A stretch of 64,000 nucleotides of DNA from Microbacterium marinilacus (GCF_019753765.1 NZ_JAIJZW010000001.1:592565-656564), one strand, 5' to 3'. Shown: positions 50,091 to 61,342, numbered from the stretch's first letter. Notes: generated by a model not told the origin, from the letters alone. Numbers and translations: made by a program.

Positions 50091-51802
50091 GCACGAACGA
50101 GCCGCTGACCCGCGCCGACGTGCGCGCGTCGAAGAAGGAGAACAGCGTGTCCGAGCCGCTTCTGCAGATCCGCGGCCTCAAGGTGTCGTTCGGCACCGGC
50201 AAGAAGGCGCGCGAGGTCGTGCACGGCATCGACCTGGACGTGTTCCCGGGCGAGACGGTCGCGATCGTGGGGGAGTCGGGGTCGGGCAAGTCGACCACGG
50301 CGACGGCGGTCATCGACCTGCTGCCCGGCACCGGCAAGGTGACCGCCGGGACGATCACGCTGGACGGCGTCGACCTCACCACCGCCGGGCGCCGCGAGAT
50401 GGAGCGGGTGCGCGGCCGGGAGATCGGCTATGTGCCGCAGGACCCGATGTCGAACCTGAACCCCGTGTGGTCGATCGGCTTCCAGGTCGAGGAGGCCGTG
50501 CGGGCCAACGGGCTCGCCAGCGGCCGCAAGGAGGTGCGCGACCGCGCGATCGAGGTGCTGAAGCAGGCCGGTCTCGCGGACGCCGAGCGCCGCCTGCACC
50601 AGTTCCCCCACCAGTTCTCGGGCGGCATGCGCCAGCGCGCGCTGATCGGCATCGGCCTCGCGGCCGACCCGAAGCTGCTGATCGCCGACGAGCCGACCAG
50701 CGCGCTCGACGTGACGGTGCAGCGCGTGATCCTCGACCACCTCGCCTCGCTGACGCGCGAGAAGGGCACCTCGGTGCTCTTCATCACGCACGACCTGGGC
50801 CTCGCCGCGGACCGCGCCGATCGCATCGTCGTGATGAACCAGGGCGAGATCGTCGAGGCCGGGCCGAGCCGCGAGATCCTCGAGAACCCCCAGCACCCGT
50901 ACACCCAGCGTCTGGTCGCCGCGGCCCCGAGCCTCGCGTCGCAGCGCATCCAGGCCGTGGTCGAGGAGCAGGGCGTCGAGACGATCGAGGACGTCGCCAC
51001 GACGGCCCCGGTCGTGGAGGTGCGCGACCTGGTGAAGGACTACCGGATCCGCAAGGGCGGGTTCCGCAGCGAGCCCTTCCGCGCGGTGGACGAGGTGTCG
51101 TTCCAGATCCCTCGCGGGAAGACCCTGGCGCTCGTCGGCGAGTCCGGATCGGGCAAGTCGACCGTCGCGAAAATGGTGCTGCAGCTCGAGTCGGTCACCA
51201 GCGGTCAGATCCTGATCGACGGCAACGACACGCAGCAGATGGCTCGCAAGGACGTCTTCGCCCTGCGCCGCCGGATGCAGCCGGTGTTCCAGGACCCGTA
51301 CGGGTCGCTGGACCCGCTGCGGAGCATCGGACACCTGATCTCCGAGCCGCTTAAGGTGCACGGCGTTGGTGACGAGAAGGCCCGCCAGGCGCGCGTGTTC
51401 GAGCTGCTCGAGCAGGTCGCGCTGCCCCGCGAGCTCGCCTGGCGCTATCCGAACGAGCTCTCGGGCGGCCAGCGTCAGCGCATCGCCATCGCGCGGGCCC
51501 TCGCGCTCAAGCCGTCCATCGTCGTGCTCGACGAGGCGGTGTCGGCCCTCGACGTGCTCGTGCAGGACCAGATCCTCAAGCTGCTCGCCGAGCTGCAGTC
51601 GGAGCTGGGGCTGACCTACCTCTTCATCACGCACGACCTCGCGGTCGTGCGTGTCGCCGCCGACCTCGTCGCGGTGATGGAGAAGGGGCGCATCGTCGAG
51701 CAGGGCACCGTCGATGAGATCTTCGCGTCGCCGAAGGAGGCGTACACGCAGCGCCTGCTCGACGCGATCCCCGGCGCCAGCGTGGACCTGGCCGGTCACT
51801 GA
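50087..51802 (+). CDS. Oligopeptide ABC importer, fused OppDF ATPase
   Basis: The 571-residue protein holds two nucleotide-binding domains in one chain. The first has GESGSGKST at 62-70, the signature FSGGMRQRA and Walker B KLLIADEPTSALD. The second has GESGSGKST at about 351-359, the signature LSGGQRQRI and Walker B IVVLDEAVSALDVLV, where the usual TSALD is VSALD. Each domain has an Opp-type C-terminal region. The fused form is widespread in actinobacteria. Start ATG 50087 overlaps the oppC stop. The N-terminal 20 residues are polar, and an in-frame GTG further in is an alternative start. Confidence 0.93.
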   Translation: MSTNEPLTRADVRASKKENSVSEPLLQIRGLKVSFGTGKKAREVVHGIDLDVFPGETVAIVGESGSGKSTTATAVIDLLPGTGKVTAGTITLDGVDLTTAGRREMERVRGREIGYVPQDPMSNLNPVWSIGFQVEEAVRANGLASGRKEVRDRAIEVLKQAGLADAERRLHQFPHQFSGGMRQRALIGIGLAADPKLLIADEPTSALDVTVQRVILDHLASLTREKGTSVLFITHDLGLAADRADRIVVMNQGEIVEAGPSREILENPQHPYTQRLVAAAPSLASQRIQAVVEEQGVETIEDVATTAPVVEVRDLVKDYRIRKGGFRSEPFRAVDEVSFQIPRGKTLALVGESGSGKSTVAKMVLQLESVTSGQILIDGNDTQQMARKDVFALRRRMQPVFQDPYGSLDPLRSIGHLISEPLKVHGVGDEKARQARVFELLEQVALPRELAWRYPNELSGGQRQRIAIARALALKPSIVVLDEAVSALDVLVQDQILKLLAELQSELGLTYLFITHDLAVVRVAADLVAVMEKGRIVEQGTVDEIFASPKEAYTQRLLDAIPGASVDLAGH

Positions 51803-51804
51803 CG

Positions 51805-52371
51805 GTGACGGACCGCTCGCGGATCCTCCGCGCGCCCACGGGCCTCGTCTGGCTCGTGGGCGTCGCGGCGGTGGTGCTGTTCCTGCTCGGAGACGTCGTC
51901 GTGCGCGGCAGCTGGGCGCAGGCGCTGCTGATCGCGCCGTGGATGCTGATCCCGGTCTGGTTCGCCGCCGTGATGTTCTATCTGCCGCACGTGGCGGCGA
52001 CGGAGTCGGGCGTGCGGGTGCAGAACGTGCTGCGCGTCGTCGAGCTGCCGTGGAGCGCGGTCGACGAGGTCTCGATGAGGTGGCAGCTCGAGTTCCGTCT
52101 CACGGCGGAGGCTGCGGCCACCGGTGTCGGCGGCGGCAAGGGGCTCGTCTCCGCCTGGGCCGTGTCGCGTCGGCGGACGGCGCCGACGGCCGCGCGTCGT
52201 CGAGCCGCGGCGGACGAGTCCGACGCCACGCTCGAGGTGCTGCGCGACCTGCACCGCGCCGCGACGGAGGAGCGGGGGGCCGCCCCGACGCGTTCCTGGT
52301 ATCTGCTGCCGCTGTGGTCCGCGGCCGCGATCGTCGTGCTGTGCGCGGCGTCCTTCCTCGCCTCCCGCTGA
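51805..52371 (+). CDS. PH-domain membrane protein
   Basis: This 188-residue protein has two helices near the N-terminus (about 14-32 and 38-62), then a bacterial PH-like domain with HVAATESGVRVQNVLRVVELPWSAVDEVSM (in parts), a basic linker, and one C-terminal helix. The pattern is common in actinobacteria, where such PH domains have unknown partners. The GTG at 51805 comes 2 bp after the OppDF stop, so it may be part of the opp transcript, but it need not be functionally related. Confidence 0.75.
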   Translation: MTDRSRILRAPTGLVWLVGVAAVVLFLLGDVVVRGSWAQALLIAPWMLIPVWFAAVMFYLPHVAATESGVRVQNVLRVVELPWSAVDEVSMRWQLEFRLTAEAAATGVGGGKGLVSAWAVSRRRTAPTAARRRAAADESDATLEVLRDLHRAATEERGAAPTRSWYLLPLWSAAAIVVLCAASFLASR

Positions 52372-52490
52372 CGCTCCGGCGGCGGCGACGACCGCCCCGT
52401 GCGCCGCTCTCGCCGGGCGGTCAGCATCGAGGCGATAAGATGTTGAGGCCCGGTTCCGGGCCGTCTCCCTTCTCCAGCTAAGGATCATCC

Positions 52491-54395
<1,905 letters not shown>

Positions 54396-54409
54396 CCTCC
54401 GGTCTCTCC

Positions 54410-54886
54410 ATGGCGACTCCCGACTTCATCCTGTCGCTGCGAGAGAGGGTCGGGCACGAGCTGCTCTGGCTGATCGGCGTGACGGCGGTGGTGCTGAAGG
54501 GCGACGACGTCCTCCTCGTGCGGCGCACGGACAACGGGCGGCTGACGCCCGTGACCGGCATCGTCGACCCCGGCGAGGAGCCGGCCGTCGCCGCCGAGCG
54601 CGAGGTGCTCGAGGAGGCGGACGTCGTCGCATCGACCGAGGCCCTCGTATGGGTGCGGTCGACTCCGCCGATGACCTACGAGAACGGGGATCGGGCGCAG
54701 TACCTCGACATCGTGCTGCGCTGCCGCTGGGAGTCGGGCGAGCCCCGGCCCGCCGACGGCGAGAACACCGAGGCGTTCTGGTGGCCGGTGGCCGAGCTGG
54801 CGGCGCTCTCCGACATGAGCGACGACATGCGCGCGCGGGTCCGGCAGGCGGTGTCGGGCGGGGTCGCCGTCCGTTTCGAGCGGTGA
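54410..54886 (+). CDS. NUDIX hydrolase
   Basis: The 158-residue enzyme hydrolyses a nucleoside diphosphate linked to another group. The NUDIX box is complete (G-x5-E-x7-REVLEEAD-V): GIVDPGEEPAVAAEREVLEE is the 20-residue core, with an Asp in the usual Gly place near the end. The N-terminal part LWLIGVTAVVLKGDDVLLVRR matches the fold. The substrate is unknown. It starts 14 bp after typA. Confidence 0.9.
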   Translation: MATPDFILSLRERVGHELLWLIGVTAVVLKGDDVLLVRRTDNGRLTPVTGIVDPGEEPAVAAEREVLEEADVVASTEALVWVRSTPPMTYENGDRAQYLDIVLRCRWESGEPRPADGENTEAFWWPVAELAALSDMSDDMRARVRQAVSGGVAVRFER

Positions 54887-54924
54887 GGGCCGGAATCGAG
54901 CCGGCGTGAGGCGGTCGTGGCGGC

Positions 54925-55473
54925 TCAGCGAAGCTCGGAGATCATGACCGCGCTGGTGCCGGGAACGAGCGCCTCGAAGACGTGGGGCACGTCGCCGGCG
55001 TAGGAGAGGTAGTCGCCGGGGGAGAGCTCGATCGTCGCGTCGTCGGGACCGATGCGGGCGCCGCCGGAGATCAGGATCACGTGCTCGGTGGTGCCGGCGT
55101 GGTGCGGCAGCGAGCGGCGGGGCTCACCGGGCTCGGCCTGGATGAGATAGACGTCGCGTCGGGCTCCCGGCGGGCTCGCGGAGAGCAGGGTCGCGCTGTA
55201 CGGCGCTGCCGCCGACGGGACGCCGGACAGATCCGCGACGCGGATGAGCGTGGGGGCGCCCGCCTGCTGGTCGACGAGCACCGCGAACGGGACCCCGAGC
55301 GCGACGCCGATCGCCCACAGCGTCTCGACGCTCGGGTTCCCCGAGCCGTTCTCGAGCTGGGAGACGGTCGCCTTCGAGACCCCGGCGCGGCGTGCGAGCT
55401 CGGAGATGGACAGCCCCGCCGCTTCCCGTTCCCGGCGCAGGGTGCGGGCGATGCGCGATCCGAGATCCTCCAT
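54925..55473 (-). CDS. XRE-family regulator with cupin domain
   Basis: The 182-residue protein has an N-terminal helix-turn-helix (about 18-45: LSISELARRAGVSKATVSQL) and a C-terminal cupin (about 100-180: LPHHAGTTEHVILISGGARI, LSPGDYLSYAGDVPHVFEAL). Its cupin might sense an amino-acid-like ligand. It is divergent from azlCD, a branched-chain amino-acid exporter pair, so it likely controls that pair and itself, through the inverted repeat at 55491-55512. Confidence 0.9.
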   Translation of the reverse strand: MEDLGSRIARTLRREREAAGLSISELARRAGVSKATVSQLENGSGNPSVETLWAIGVALGVPFAVLVDQQAGAPTLIRVADLSGVPSAAAPYSATLLSASPPGARRDVYLIQAEPGEPRRSLPHHAGTTEHVILISGGARIGPDDATIELSPGDYLSYAGDVPHVFEALVPGTSAVMISELR

Positions 55474-55490
55474 GCGTTCATCTTCTCAAA

Positions 55491-55531
55491 CGTCCGTTCG
55501 CTTTGACGGACGGACATCCGTCGTTCAGAAT
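55491..55531 (+). promoter_or_regulatory. azlCD promoter and inverted-repeat operator
   Basis: The -35 TTGACG (55503-55508) and the -10 CAGAAT (55526-55531) are separated by exactly 17 bp. A CGTCCGT/ACGGACG inverted repeat (55491-55497, 55506-55512) overlaps the -35. It lies in the 67 bp between the divergent XRE-cupin and azlC genes. Confidence 0.7.
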
Positions 55532-55540
55532 GACCAGCAT

Positions 55541-56284
55541 GTGTTCACTCTGCCGAACGGTCGTCTCGTGAGGACCGAGGAGCGGAGCGCGTGGCGAGAT
55601 GGTGTCGCGGTCTCCGTGGCGACGAGCGCCTACGGCGTCTCGTTCGGCGCGCTGGCGGTGGCCGCGGGGCTCGACGTGTGGCAGGCGTGCGTGCTGAGCC
55701 TCGTGATGTTCACCGGAGGATCGCAGTTCGCCTTCATCGGCGTGATCGCGTCGGGCGGCCTCGCCGCCGCTCCGGCGGCGATCGCATCGGCATTGCTGCT
55801 CGGCGCCCGCAACGTCGCGTACGCCGTGCGGATGAACCCCGTCGTGGGCGTGTCCTGGTGGCATCGCCTCGCCGCCGCGCAGTTCACCATCGACGAGTCC
55901 ACCGCCGTGGCGCTGGCGCACACCGACCCGCGGGCGCGACGGATCGGCTTCTGGGTCACCGGCATCGGCATCTATCTCGGCTGGAACCTGACGACGCTCG
56001 CCGGAGCCCTGCTCGGCGACGTGCTGGGCGACGTGCGCGCCTACGGCCTCGACGCCGCCGCGGCCGCCGCGTTCCTGGCCCTGCTCTGGCCGCGGCTGCG
56101 CTCTCGTCAGGCGATCGCCGTGGGCGTGGCCGCCGCGGTCGTGGCCGCCGCGCTCACGCCCTCGCTGATGCCCGGGATGCCGGTGCTGATCGCCGCTCTG
56201 GTGGCGGTCCTCGTCGGCTGGTTCGACTGGCTCGGGCGTCCGCGCACGGACGGCGTTCTGCGCTCGGGGGAGGAGCGGCGATGA
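55541..56284 (+). CDS. azlC: AzlC-family branched-chain amino-acid exporter subunit
   Basis: The 247-residue protein has seven or so helices. The family pattern is AYGVSFGALAVAAGLDVWQACVLSLVMFTGGSQFAFIGVI (in parts, about 29-68), and then the GARNVAYAVRM segment. With AzlD it exports branched-chain amino acids or analogues. I chose GTG 55541, 9 nt after the CAGAAT -10; the open frame upstream overlaps the XRE gene and its promoter. Its stop overlaps azlD. Confidence 0.9.
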   Translation: MFTLPNGRLVRTEERSAWRDGVAVSVATSAYGVSFGALAVAAGLDVWQACVLSLVMFTGGSQFAFIGVIASGGLAAAPAAIASALLLGARNVAYAVRMNPVVGVSWWHRLAAAQFTIDESTAVALAHTDPRARRIGFWVTGIGIYLGWNLTTLAGALLGDVLGDVRAYGLDAAAAAAFLALLWPRLRSRQAIAVGVAAAVVAAALTPSLMPGMPVLIAALVAVLVGWFDWLGRPRTDGVLRSGEERR

Positions 56285-56595
56285 CGATGTGGACCGCGAT
56301 CCTGATCGCCGCCGTGGCGTGCGTCGCGCTGAAGCTCGCGGGGTACCTCACCCCGGCCGAGTGGCTCGAGCGGGAGCGCCCGGCGCGCATCACCGACCTG
56401 CTCACCGTCGCGCTGCTGGCGGCGCTGGTGGCCGTCCAGACCGTGGGCTCCGGGATGGCCGTCGAGCTCGACGCCCGCCTGCCCGCGGTCGCCGTCGCCG
56501 GCGTCCTGCTGTGGCTGCGCGCGTCCTTCCTCGTGGTGGTGCTGGCGGCGGCCGTGGTCGCTGCGGCCCTGCGAGCCGTCGGCTGGGCGGCCTGA
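56281..56595 (+). CDS. azlD: AzlD-domain protein
   Basis: This 104-residue protein with three to four helices is the small partner of AzlC. It contains the family pattern ALKLAGYLTPAEWLERERP followed by a long helix pair. Its ATG at 56281 overlaps the azlC stop. Confidence 0.9.
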   Translation: MTMWTAILIAAVACVALKLAGYLTPAEWLERERPARITDLLTVALLAALVAVQTVGSGMAVELDARLPAVAVAGVLLWLRASFLVVVLAAAVVAAALRAVGWAA

Positions 56596-56620
56596 CAGCC
56601 GCTCCGCGTAGCCTGGGGCG

Positions 56621-57079
56621 ATGCGCGCATCCCTGCCCACTCGCGTCCTGCTCGTCGTGTTCGCCGTCGTCTCCGGCGCGGTCTTCGGCGTGGCGGGGAC
56701 GATCGCGCACGCATACACGCTCGGCTGGATGCCGATCGGGCTCGTACTGGCGCTCGGCGGGTGCGCCGCTCTGCTCATCGGGCTGCGTCTGCTGGGCGAG
56801 CACCGGTGGGTCGCCTGGGTGGCGGGGCTCGCGATGCTGGCGATGCTGTTCGTCTTCTCGGGGCGTGGGCCCGGCGGCTCCGTCGTCGTGCCGCAGGCTG
56901 CGCCGGGGGAGTTCCCGCTCGGGATCGTGTGGACCTACGCGCTCACCGGCGTCGTGCTGCTCGTCGGGGCCTGGCCCGACCTCTCGCGGCTTCGCAGGAG
57001 CGCTCCGTCTCCGGCGGGCGACGGGCACGCAGGGGCCTCGGAGGATGGCGCCCCGGGGACGCGTAGGATCGAACCGTGA
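56621..57079 (+). CDS. Four-helix membrane protein, unknown function
   Basis: The 152-residue protein has four hydrophobic segments (about 8-31, 37-58, 63-80 and 103-120) and a polar, low-complexity tail from residue 125. The opening RVLLVVFAVVSGAVFGVAGTIAHAYTLGW and the GEFPLGIVWTYALTGVV stretch look like a conserved actinobacterial family of unknown function often found before ferredoxin genes; I base the last point on memory and cannot verify it. Its stop overlaps the GTG of fdxA. Confidence 0.75.
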   Translation: MRASLPTRVLLVVFAVVSGAVFGVAGTIAHAYTLGWMPIGLVLALGGCAALLIGLRLLGEHRWVAWVAGLAMLAMLFVFSGRGPGGSVVVPQAAPGEFPLGIVWTYALTGVVLLVGAWPDLSRLRRSAPSPAGDGHAGASEDGAPGTRRIEP

Positions 57080-57396
57080 CTTATGTGATCGCCCTCCCGT
57101 GTGTGGACGTCAAGGATCGAGCGTGCATCGACGAGTGTCCGGTCGACTGCATCTACGAGGGTGAGCGCAGCCTGTACATCCATCCGGACGAGTGCGTGGA
57201 CTGCGGGGCGTGCGAGCCGGTGTGCCCGGTGGAGGCGATCTACTACGAGGACGACCTGCCCGAGGAGTGGCAGGACTACTACAAGGCGAACGTCGAGTTC
57301 TTCGAGGAGGTCGGCTCTCCGGGCGGAGCTGCCAAGGTGGGCGTGATCCCCAAGGACCACCCGATCATCGCCGCGCTGCCCCCGCAGGGCGACTAG
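57076..57396 (+). CDS. fdxA: Seven-iron ferredoxin
   Basis: The 106-residue protein is an electron carrier with two clusters. Cysteines are at C9, C17, C21 and C25 (CVDVKDRACIDECPVDC), which serve a [3Fe-4S] and a [4Fe-4S] site, and C40, C43, C46 and C50 (ECVDCGACEPVCP). The GTG at 57076 is 6 nt after a TAGGAT -10 (57064-57069), so leaderless expression is likely despite the overlap with the preceding gene. The dapC gene starts 70 bp downstream. Confidence 0.95.
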   Translation: MTYVIALPCVDVKDRACIDECPVDCIYEGERSLYIHPDECVDCGACEPVCPVEAIYYEDDLPEEWQDYYKANVEFFEEVGSPGGAAKVGVIPKDHPIIAALPPQGD

Positions 57397-57466
57397 AGCG
57401 TCCCGCGAAGCCTGTGCCGTCGCGTGCGGCGGCACCGCCCTCGTCCGTCGCCTCCGAGGAGTCTGA

Positions 57467-58576
57467 ATGAGCGTTCGTGACCTGGCCGACTATCCCTGGG
57501 ACGCGGTCGTCCCCTACGCGGAGCGGGCTCGTGCTCACGCGGACGGCATCTGCGACCTGTCCATCGGGTCGCCGGTCGACCCGACCCCGGAGGTCGTGCG
57601 CCGCGCGCTGAGCGAAGCGACGGACGCGCACGCCTACCCGCAGACGGTGGGCACCCCGCGGCTGCGCGAGGCCATCGTCGAGTGGTTCGCGCGTCGGCGG
57701 GGCGTGCCGGGCCTGGAGGCTCGTCATGTGCTGCCCACGATCGGATCGAAGGAGCTGGTCGCGCTGCTGCCGACGCTGCTCGGTCTCGGCGCCGGCGACG
57801 TCGTGGTGCATCCACGGGCGGCGTATCCCACCTACGAGGTCGGGGCGCGGATCGTCGGCGCGACCCCGTTGGCCTCGGACGAGCCGGACGAGTGGCCCGA
57901 GGGCACGCGGCTCATCTGGATCAACTCGCCGGGAAACCCCGACGGCCGCGTCTGGGACGTCCCCGAGCTGCGTCGTGCCGTCGCGCGGGCGCGTGAGCTC
58001 GGCGCGGTCATCGCGGGGGACGAGTGCTACGCCGAGCTGGGCTGGGACGCCCCGTGGGACGCGGAGCCGGTGCCGAGCATCCTCGACCCCCGCGTCGTCG
58101 GCGACACCCGGGAGAACGTGCTGAGCGTCTACTCGCTGAGCAAGCAGTCGAACCTCGCCGGCTACCGTGCCGCGTTCGTCGCCGGATGCGCCCGCGTCGT
58201 CGGCGACCTGCTCGCCGCCCGCAAGCATCTCGGCCTGATGCCGCCCGCACCCGTGCAGCACGCGATGGCGGTCGCGCTCGCGGACGACGGGCACGTCGCC
58301 GAGCAGTGGGAGCGGTACCGCGCACGGCGCGCGACGCTGCGGCCGGCCGTCGAGGCGGCCGGCTTCCGTGTCGACCGCAGCGAGGCAGGGCTGTACCTCT
58401 GGGCGACCGAGGGGCGCGACGCCTGGGAGTCGATGGGCCGCCTCGCCGACCTCGGCATCCTGGCCGGCCCCGGCGTCTTCTACGGCCCGCACTTCCCGCA
58501 GCATGTCCGCCTGTCGCTGACCGCGAGCGACGAGAGGATCGCCGCCGCCGCGGCGCGCCTGCACGCGACGGCCTGA
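57467..58576 (+). CDS. dapC: Succinyldiaminopimelate transaminase
   Basis: This PLP aminotransferase makes N-succinyl-diaminopimelate from N-succinyl-2-amino-6-ketopimelate on the lysine/peptidoglycan path. The 369 residues include DYPWDAVVPY, GSPVDPTPEVV, YPQTVGTPRLREAI, INSPGNPDGRV, DECYAELGWD and the PLP lysine in YSLSKQSNLAGYR. The context with dapD and dapE supports the DapC assignment over other class I aminotransferases. ATG 57467. Confidence 0.92.
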   Translation: MSVRDLADYPWDAVVPYAERARAHADGICDLSIGSPVDPTPEVVRRALSEATDAHAYPQTVGTPRLREAIVEWFARRRGVPGLEARHVLPTIGSKELVALLPTLLGLGAGDVVVHPRAAYPTYEVGARIVGATPLASDEPDEWPEGTRLIWINSPGNPDGRVWDVPELRRAVARARELGAVIAGDECYAELGWDAPWDAEPVPSILDPRVVGDTRENVLSVYSLSKQSNLAGYRAAFVAGCARVVGDLLAARKHLGLMPPAPVQHAMAVALADDGHVAEQWERYRARRATLRPAVEAAGFRVDRSEAGLYLWATEGRDAWESMGRLADLGILAGPGVFYGPHFPQHVRLSLTASDERIAAAAARLHATA

Positions 58577-58807
58577 GTTCCGCCCTGCCCGGGGGAGGCG
58601 CCGGCGAGGACGATCTTTCGTGGGAACCCTCAACGGATCGGCCCGGTCCCTGGCCGGTGTCACCAGTGTGCTCAACGGCCGATAGGCTGTACGAGGCGGT
58701 CCCGGCATACCGGAGCGCCGCAAGCGGTGCGTCGACGAACCACGACGGCGGGCCGACTCCCTCGACTTAGCGACACGATTCGCGACAGCACATCGCAAGG
58801 AGGCGCC

Positions 58808-60106
58808 GTGAGCGACGCGGGACAGCTGCCCGACAAGGCCACACTGACGATCGGTGACAAGACCGCCGAGTTCCCGGTGGAGCCTGCGACGAACGGTGCC
58901 CCCAGCATCGACGTCTCCACCCTGACCCGGCAGACCGGGTACACGGCCCTCGACTACGGCTTCGTGAACACGTCCGCGACCAAGTCGGACATCACGTTCA
59001 TCGATGGCGACAAGGGCATCCTGCGCTATCGCGGCTATCCGATCGAGCACCTGGCCACGCACTCGAGCTACCTCGAGGTCGCGTGGCTGCTCATCTACGG
59101 GGAGCTGCCGACCGCCGACCAGCTGGCGGAGTTCGACGACAAGATCCGTCACCACACGCTGCTGCACGAGGACCTGAAGGAGCGCTTCTTCACGGCGCTG
59201 CCGCACACGGCTCACCCCATGGCCGTGCTGTCGTCCGGAGTCTCGGCGCTGTCGACGTACTACGAGAACGAGTCCGACCCCGCCAATCCCGAGCACGTCG
59301 AGCTGAACATGATCCGTCTGCTCGCCAAGCTGCCGGTGATCGCCGCGTACGCGCACAAGAAGAGCGTCGGGCAGGCGTTCCTCTACCCGGACAACTCGCT
59401 GAGCTTCGTCGACAACTTCCTCAAGCTGAACTTCGGCGTGCGCAGCGAGGACTACGAGGTCGACCCGGTGATGTCGCGCGCACTCGAGCGCCTGCTCATC
59501 CTCCACGAGGACCACGAGCAGAACGCGTCGACGTCGACCGTCCGTCTCGTCGGATCGACCGGCGCCGACCAGTTCGCGTCGATCTCCGCCGGCATCCACG
59601 CTCTCTCCGGCCCCCTGCACGGCGGCGCGAACGAGGCCGTGCTGACCATGCTCGCGCAGATCCGCGACTCCGGTCAGGGCGTCGCACGCTTCGTCGAGAA
59701 GGTGAAGAACAAGGAAGACGGCGTGAAGCTGATGGGCTTCGGGCACCGCGTCTACAAGAACTACGACCCCCGGGCCAAGCTCGTCAAGCAGTCGGCCGAC
59801 GAGGTCCTCGACCAGCTGGGCGTGCACGACCCGCTGCTCGACCTCGCCAAGGAGCTCGAGGAGATCGCGCTGAGCGACGACTACTTCAAGGAGCGCCGCC
59901 TCTACCCGAACGTCGACTTCTACACCGGCGTGATCTACAAGGCGATGGGCTTCCCCACCCGCATGTTCACGGTGCTCTTCGCGATCGGCCGCCTTCCCGG
60001 CTGGCTCGCCCACTGGCGCGAGCTGCACCTCGACGCGAAGACGAAGATCGGCCGTCCGCAGCAGCTGTACACGGGCTCGCCCGAGCGGGGCTACCCGGGC
60101 GCGTAA
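58808..60106 (+). CDS. gltA: Citrate synthase
   Basis: This TCA-cycle enzyme joins acetyl-CoA and oxaloacetate. The 432 residues include the N-terminal domain of the type I bacterial form (ITFIDGDKGILRYRGYPIEHL), GPLHGGANEAVL with a catalytic histidine, and GFGHRVYKNYDPRAK with the second. I chose GTG 58808 because AAGGAGG lies 6-7 nt upstream. A TAGGCT -10 (58683-58688) implies a leader of about 115 nt, long compared with its neighbours. Confidence 0.96.
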   Translation: MSDAGQLPDKATLTIGDKTAEFPVEPATNGAPSIDVSTLTRQTGYTALDYGFVNTSATKSDITFIDGDKGILRYRGYPIEHLATHSSYLEVAWLLIYGELPTADQLAEFDDKIRHHTLLHEDLKERFFTALPHTAHPMAVLSSGVSALSTYYENESDPANPEHVELNMIRLLAKLPVIAAYAHKKSVGQAFLYPDNSLSFVDNFLKLNFGVRSEDYEVDPVMSRALERLLILHEDHEQNASTSTVRLVGSTGADQFASISAGIHALSGPLHGGANEAVLTMLAQIRDSGQGVARFVEKVKNKEDGVKLMGFGHRVYKNYDPRAKLVKQSADEVLDQLGVHDPLLDLAKELEEIALSDDYFKERRLYPNVDFYTGVIYKAMGFPTRMFTVLFAIGRLPGWLAHWRELHLDAKTKIGRPQQLYTGSPERGYPGA

Positions 60107-60126
60107 GCAGCCGAGACGAAGAAGGG

Positions 60127-60150
60127 CGCCCGCCCCCCAGGGGGTGGGCG
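60127..60150. terminator. Terminator hairpin after gltA
   Basis: CGCCCGCCCC pairs with GGGGTGGGCG across the loop CCAG, with one G-U pair. It lies 20 bp past gltA and serves the convergent dapD too. Confidence 0.7.
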
Positions 60151-60200
60151 GCCGGGTGAGTGGGGCCAGTGCACGACCGCCCCGCCCCGGCACCGGCGCG

Positions 60201-61148
60201 TCAGGCGTGCAGCGCCTCGTTGAGAGTGACGCCGACGCCCGTGCGGCGACGGGCCTCGATCGCGCCCGTGAGCGAGTTGCGCAGGAAGAGCAGCCCGGGA
60301 CGACCTGAGAGCTCCGCGCCCTTGACGGCCTGCGGGGTCCCGTCGGCCGTCCGCGGCTCGTCGGGCAGGAGCACCTTGCTGCCCGCAGTCAGGTACAGCC
60401 CCGCCTCGACGACGCAGTCGTCGCCGATGGAGATCCCCACCCCCGAGTTCGCGCCGAGCAGCGAGCGCTGGCCGATCGAGACGCGGTGGGTGCCGCCGCC
60501 CGAGAGCGTGCCCATGATCGAGGCGCCGCCGCCGATGTCCGAGCCGTCGCCCACCACGACGCCCTGGGAGATGCGTCCCTCGACCATCGACGCGCCGAGC
60601 GTGCCGGCGTTGAAGTTGACGAAGCCCTCGTGCATCACCGTGGTGCCGGGGGAGAGGTGGGCGCCCAGGCGCACACGCGACGCGTCCGCGATGCGCACGC
60701 CCTCGGGGGCGACGTAGTCGGTCAGGCGCGGGAACTTGTCGAGCGAGACGATCTGCACGCCGTCGCGCTGCAGGTAAGGACGCAGACGGACGGCGTCCGC
60801 CGGATGCATCGGTCCCGCGTTCGTCCACGCGACCGTCGGCAGGTGGGCGAAGACGCCGTCGAGGTTCAGGCCGTTCGGCTGCACGAGGCGGTGCGACAGT
60901 GCGTGCAGCCGCAGGTAGGCGTCCGACGTGGACGCGGGCGCGGCGTCGAGGTCGATCTCGAGCGTCACGACCTCGACCGACACGCCCCGGCGATCGTCGG
61001 GGGCGGCCAGGCGGTCGAGGCTCTCGATCTCGTCCGTCAGATCGCCCGCACGACCCGCGCGGGGCGAGGGGAACCACGTGTCCAGGACGGTGCCGTCCGC
61101 GGCCACCGTCGCAAGGCCGACACCGGATACCCATCGCTCATCAGTCAT
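60201..61148 (-). CDS. dapD: Tetrahydrodipicolinate N-succinyltransferase
   Basis: DapD transfers succinyl from succinyl-CoA to tetrahydrodipicolinate, the first step of the succinylase branch. The 315 residues have an actinobacterial N-terminal domain and a left-handed beta helix with hexapeptide repeats (VRLGAHLSPGTTVMHEGFVNFNAG, LGASMVEGRISQGVVVGDG, in parts; then GGASIMGTLSGGG and the catalytic region). The ATG at 61148 is 6 nt after a minus-strand TAGGAT -10 (61160-61155), so it is probably leaderless. It is divergent from dapE, across the homopolymer block. Confidence 0.95.
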   Translation of the reverse strand: MTDERWVSGVGLATVAADGTVLDTWFPSPRAGRAGDLTDEIESLDRLAAPDDRRGVSVEVVTLEIDLDAAPASTSDAYLRLHALSHRLVQPNGLNLDGVFAHLPTVAWTNAGPMHPADAVRLRPYLQRDGVQIVSLDKFPRLTDYVAPEGVRIADASRVRLGAHLSPGTTVMHEGFVNFNAGTLGASMVEGRISQGVVVGDGSDIGGGASIMGTLSGGGTHRVSIGQRSLLGANSGVGISIGDDCVVEAGLYLTAGSKVLLPDEPRTADGTPQAVKGAELSGRPGLLFLRNSLTGAIEARRRTGVGVTLNEALHA

Positions 61149-61190
61149 GGCCCCATCCTATTGAGCGCGCGAGCTCGTCCCGCACGGCGC

Positions 61191-61321
<131 letters not shown>

Positions 61322-61342
61322 CTCGACCGTAGAGTTGGGTGC

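Noticed and set aside
57365..60193. A 942-codon minus-strand open frame over dapC and gltA
   Set aside because: It is antisense to two certain genes, its residue make-up is typical of GC-rich shadow frames, and no start signal supports it.
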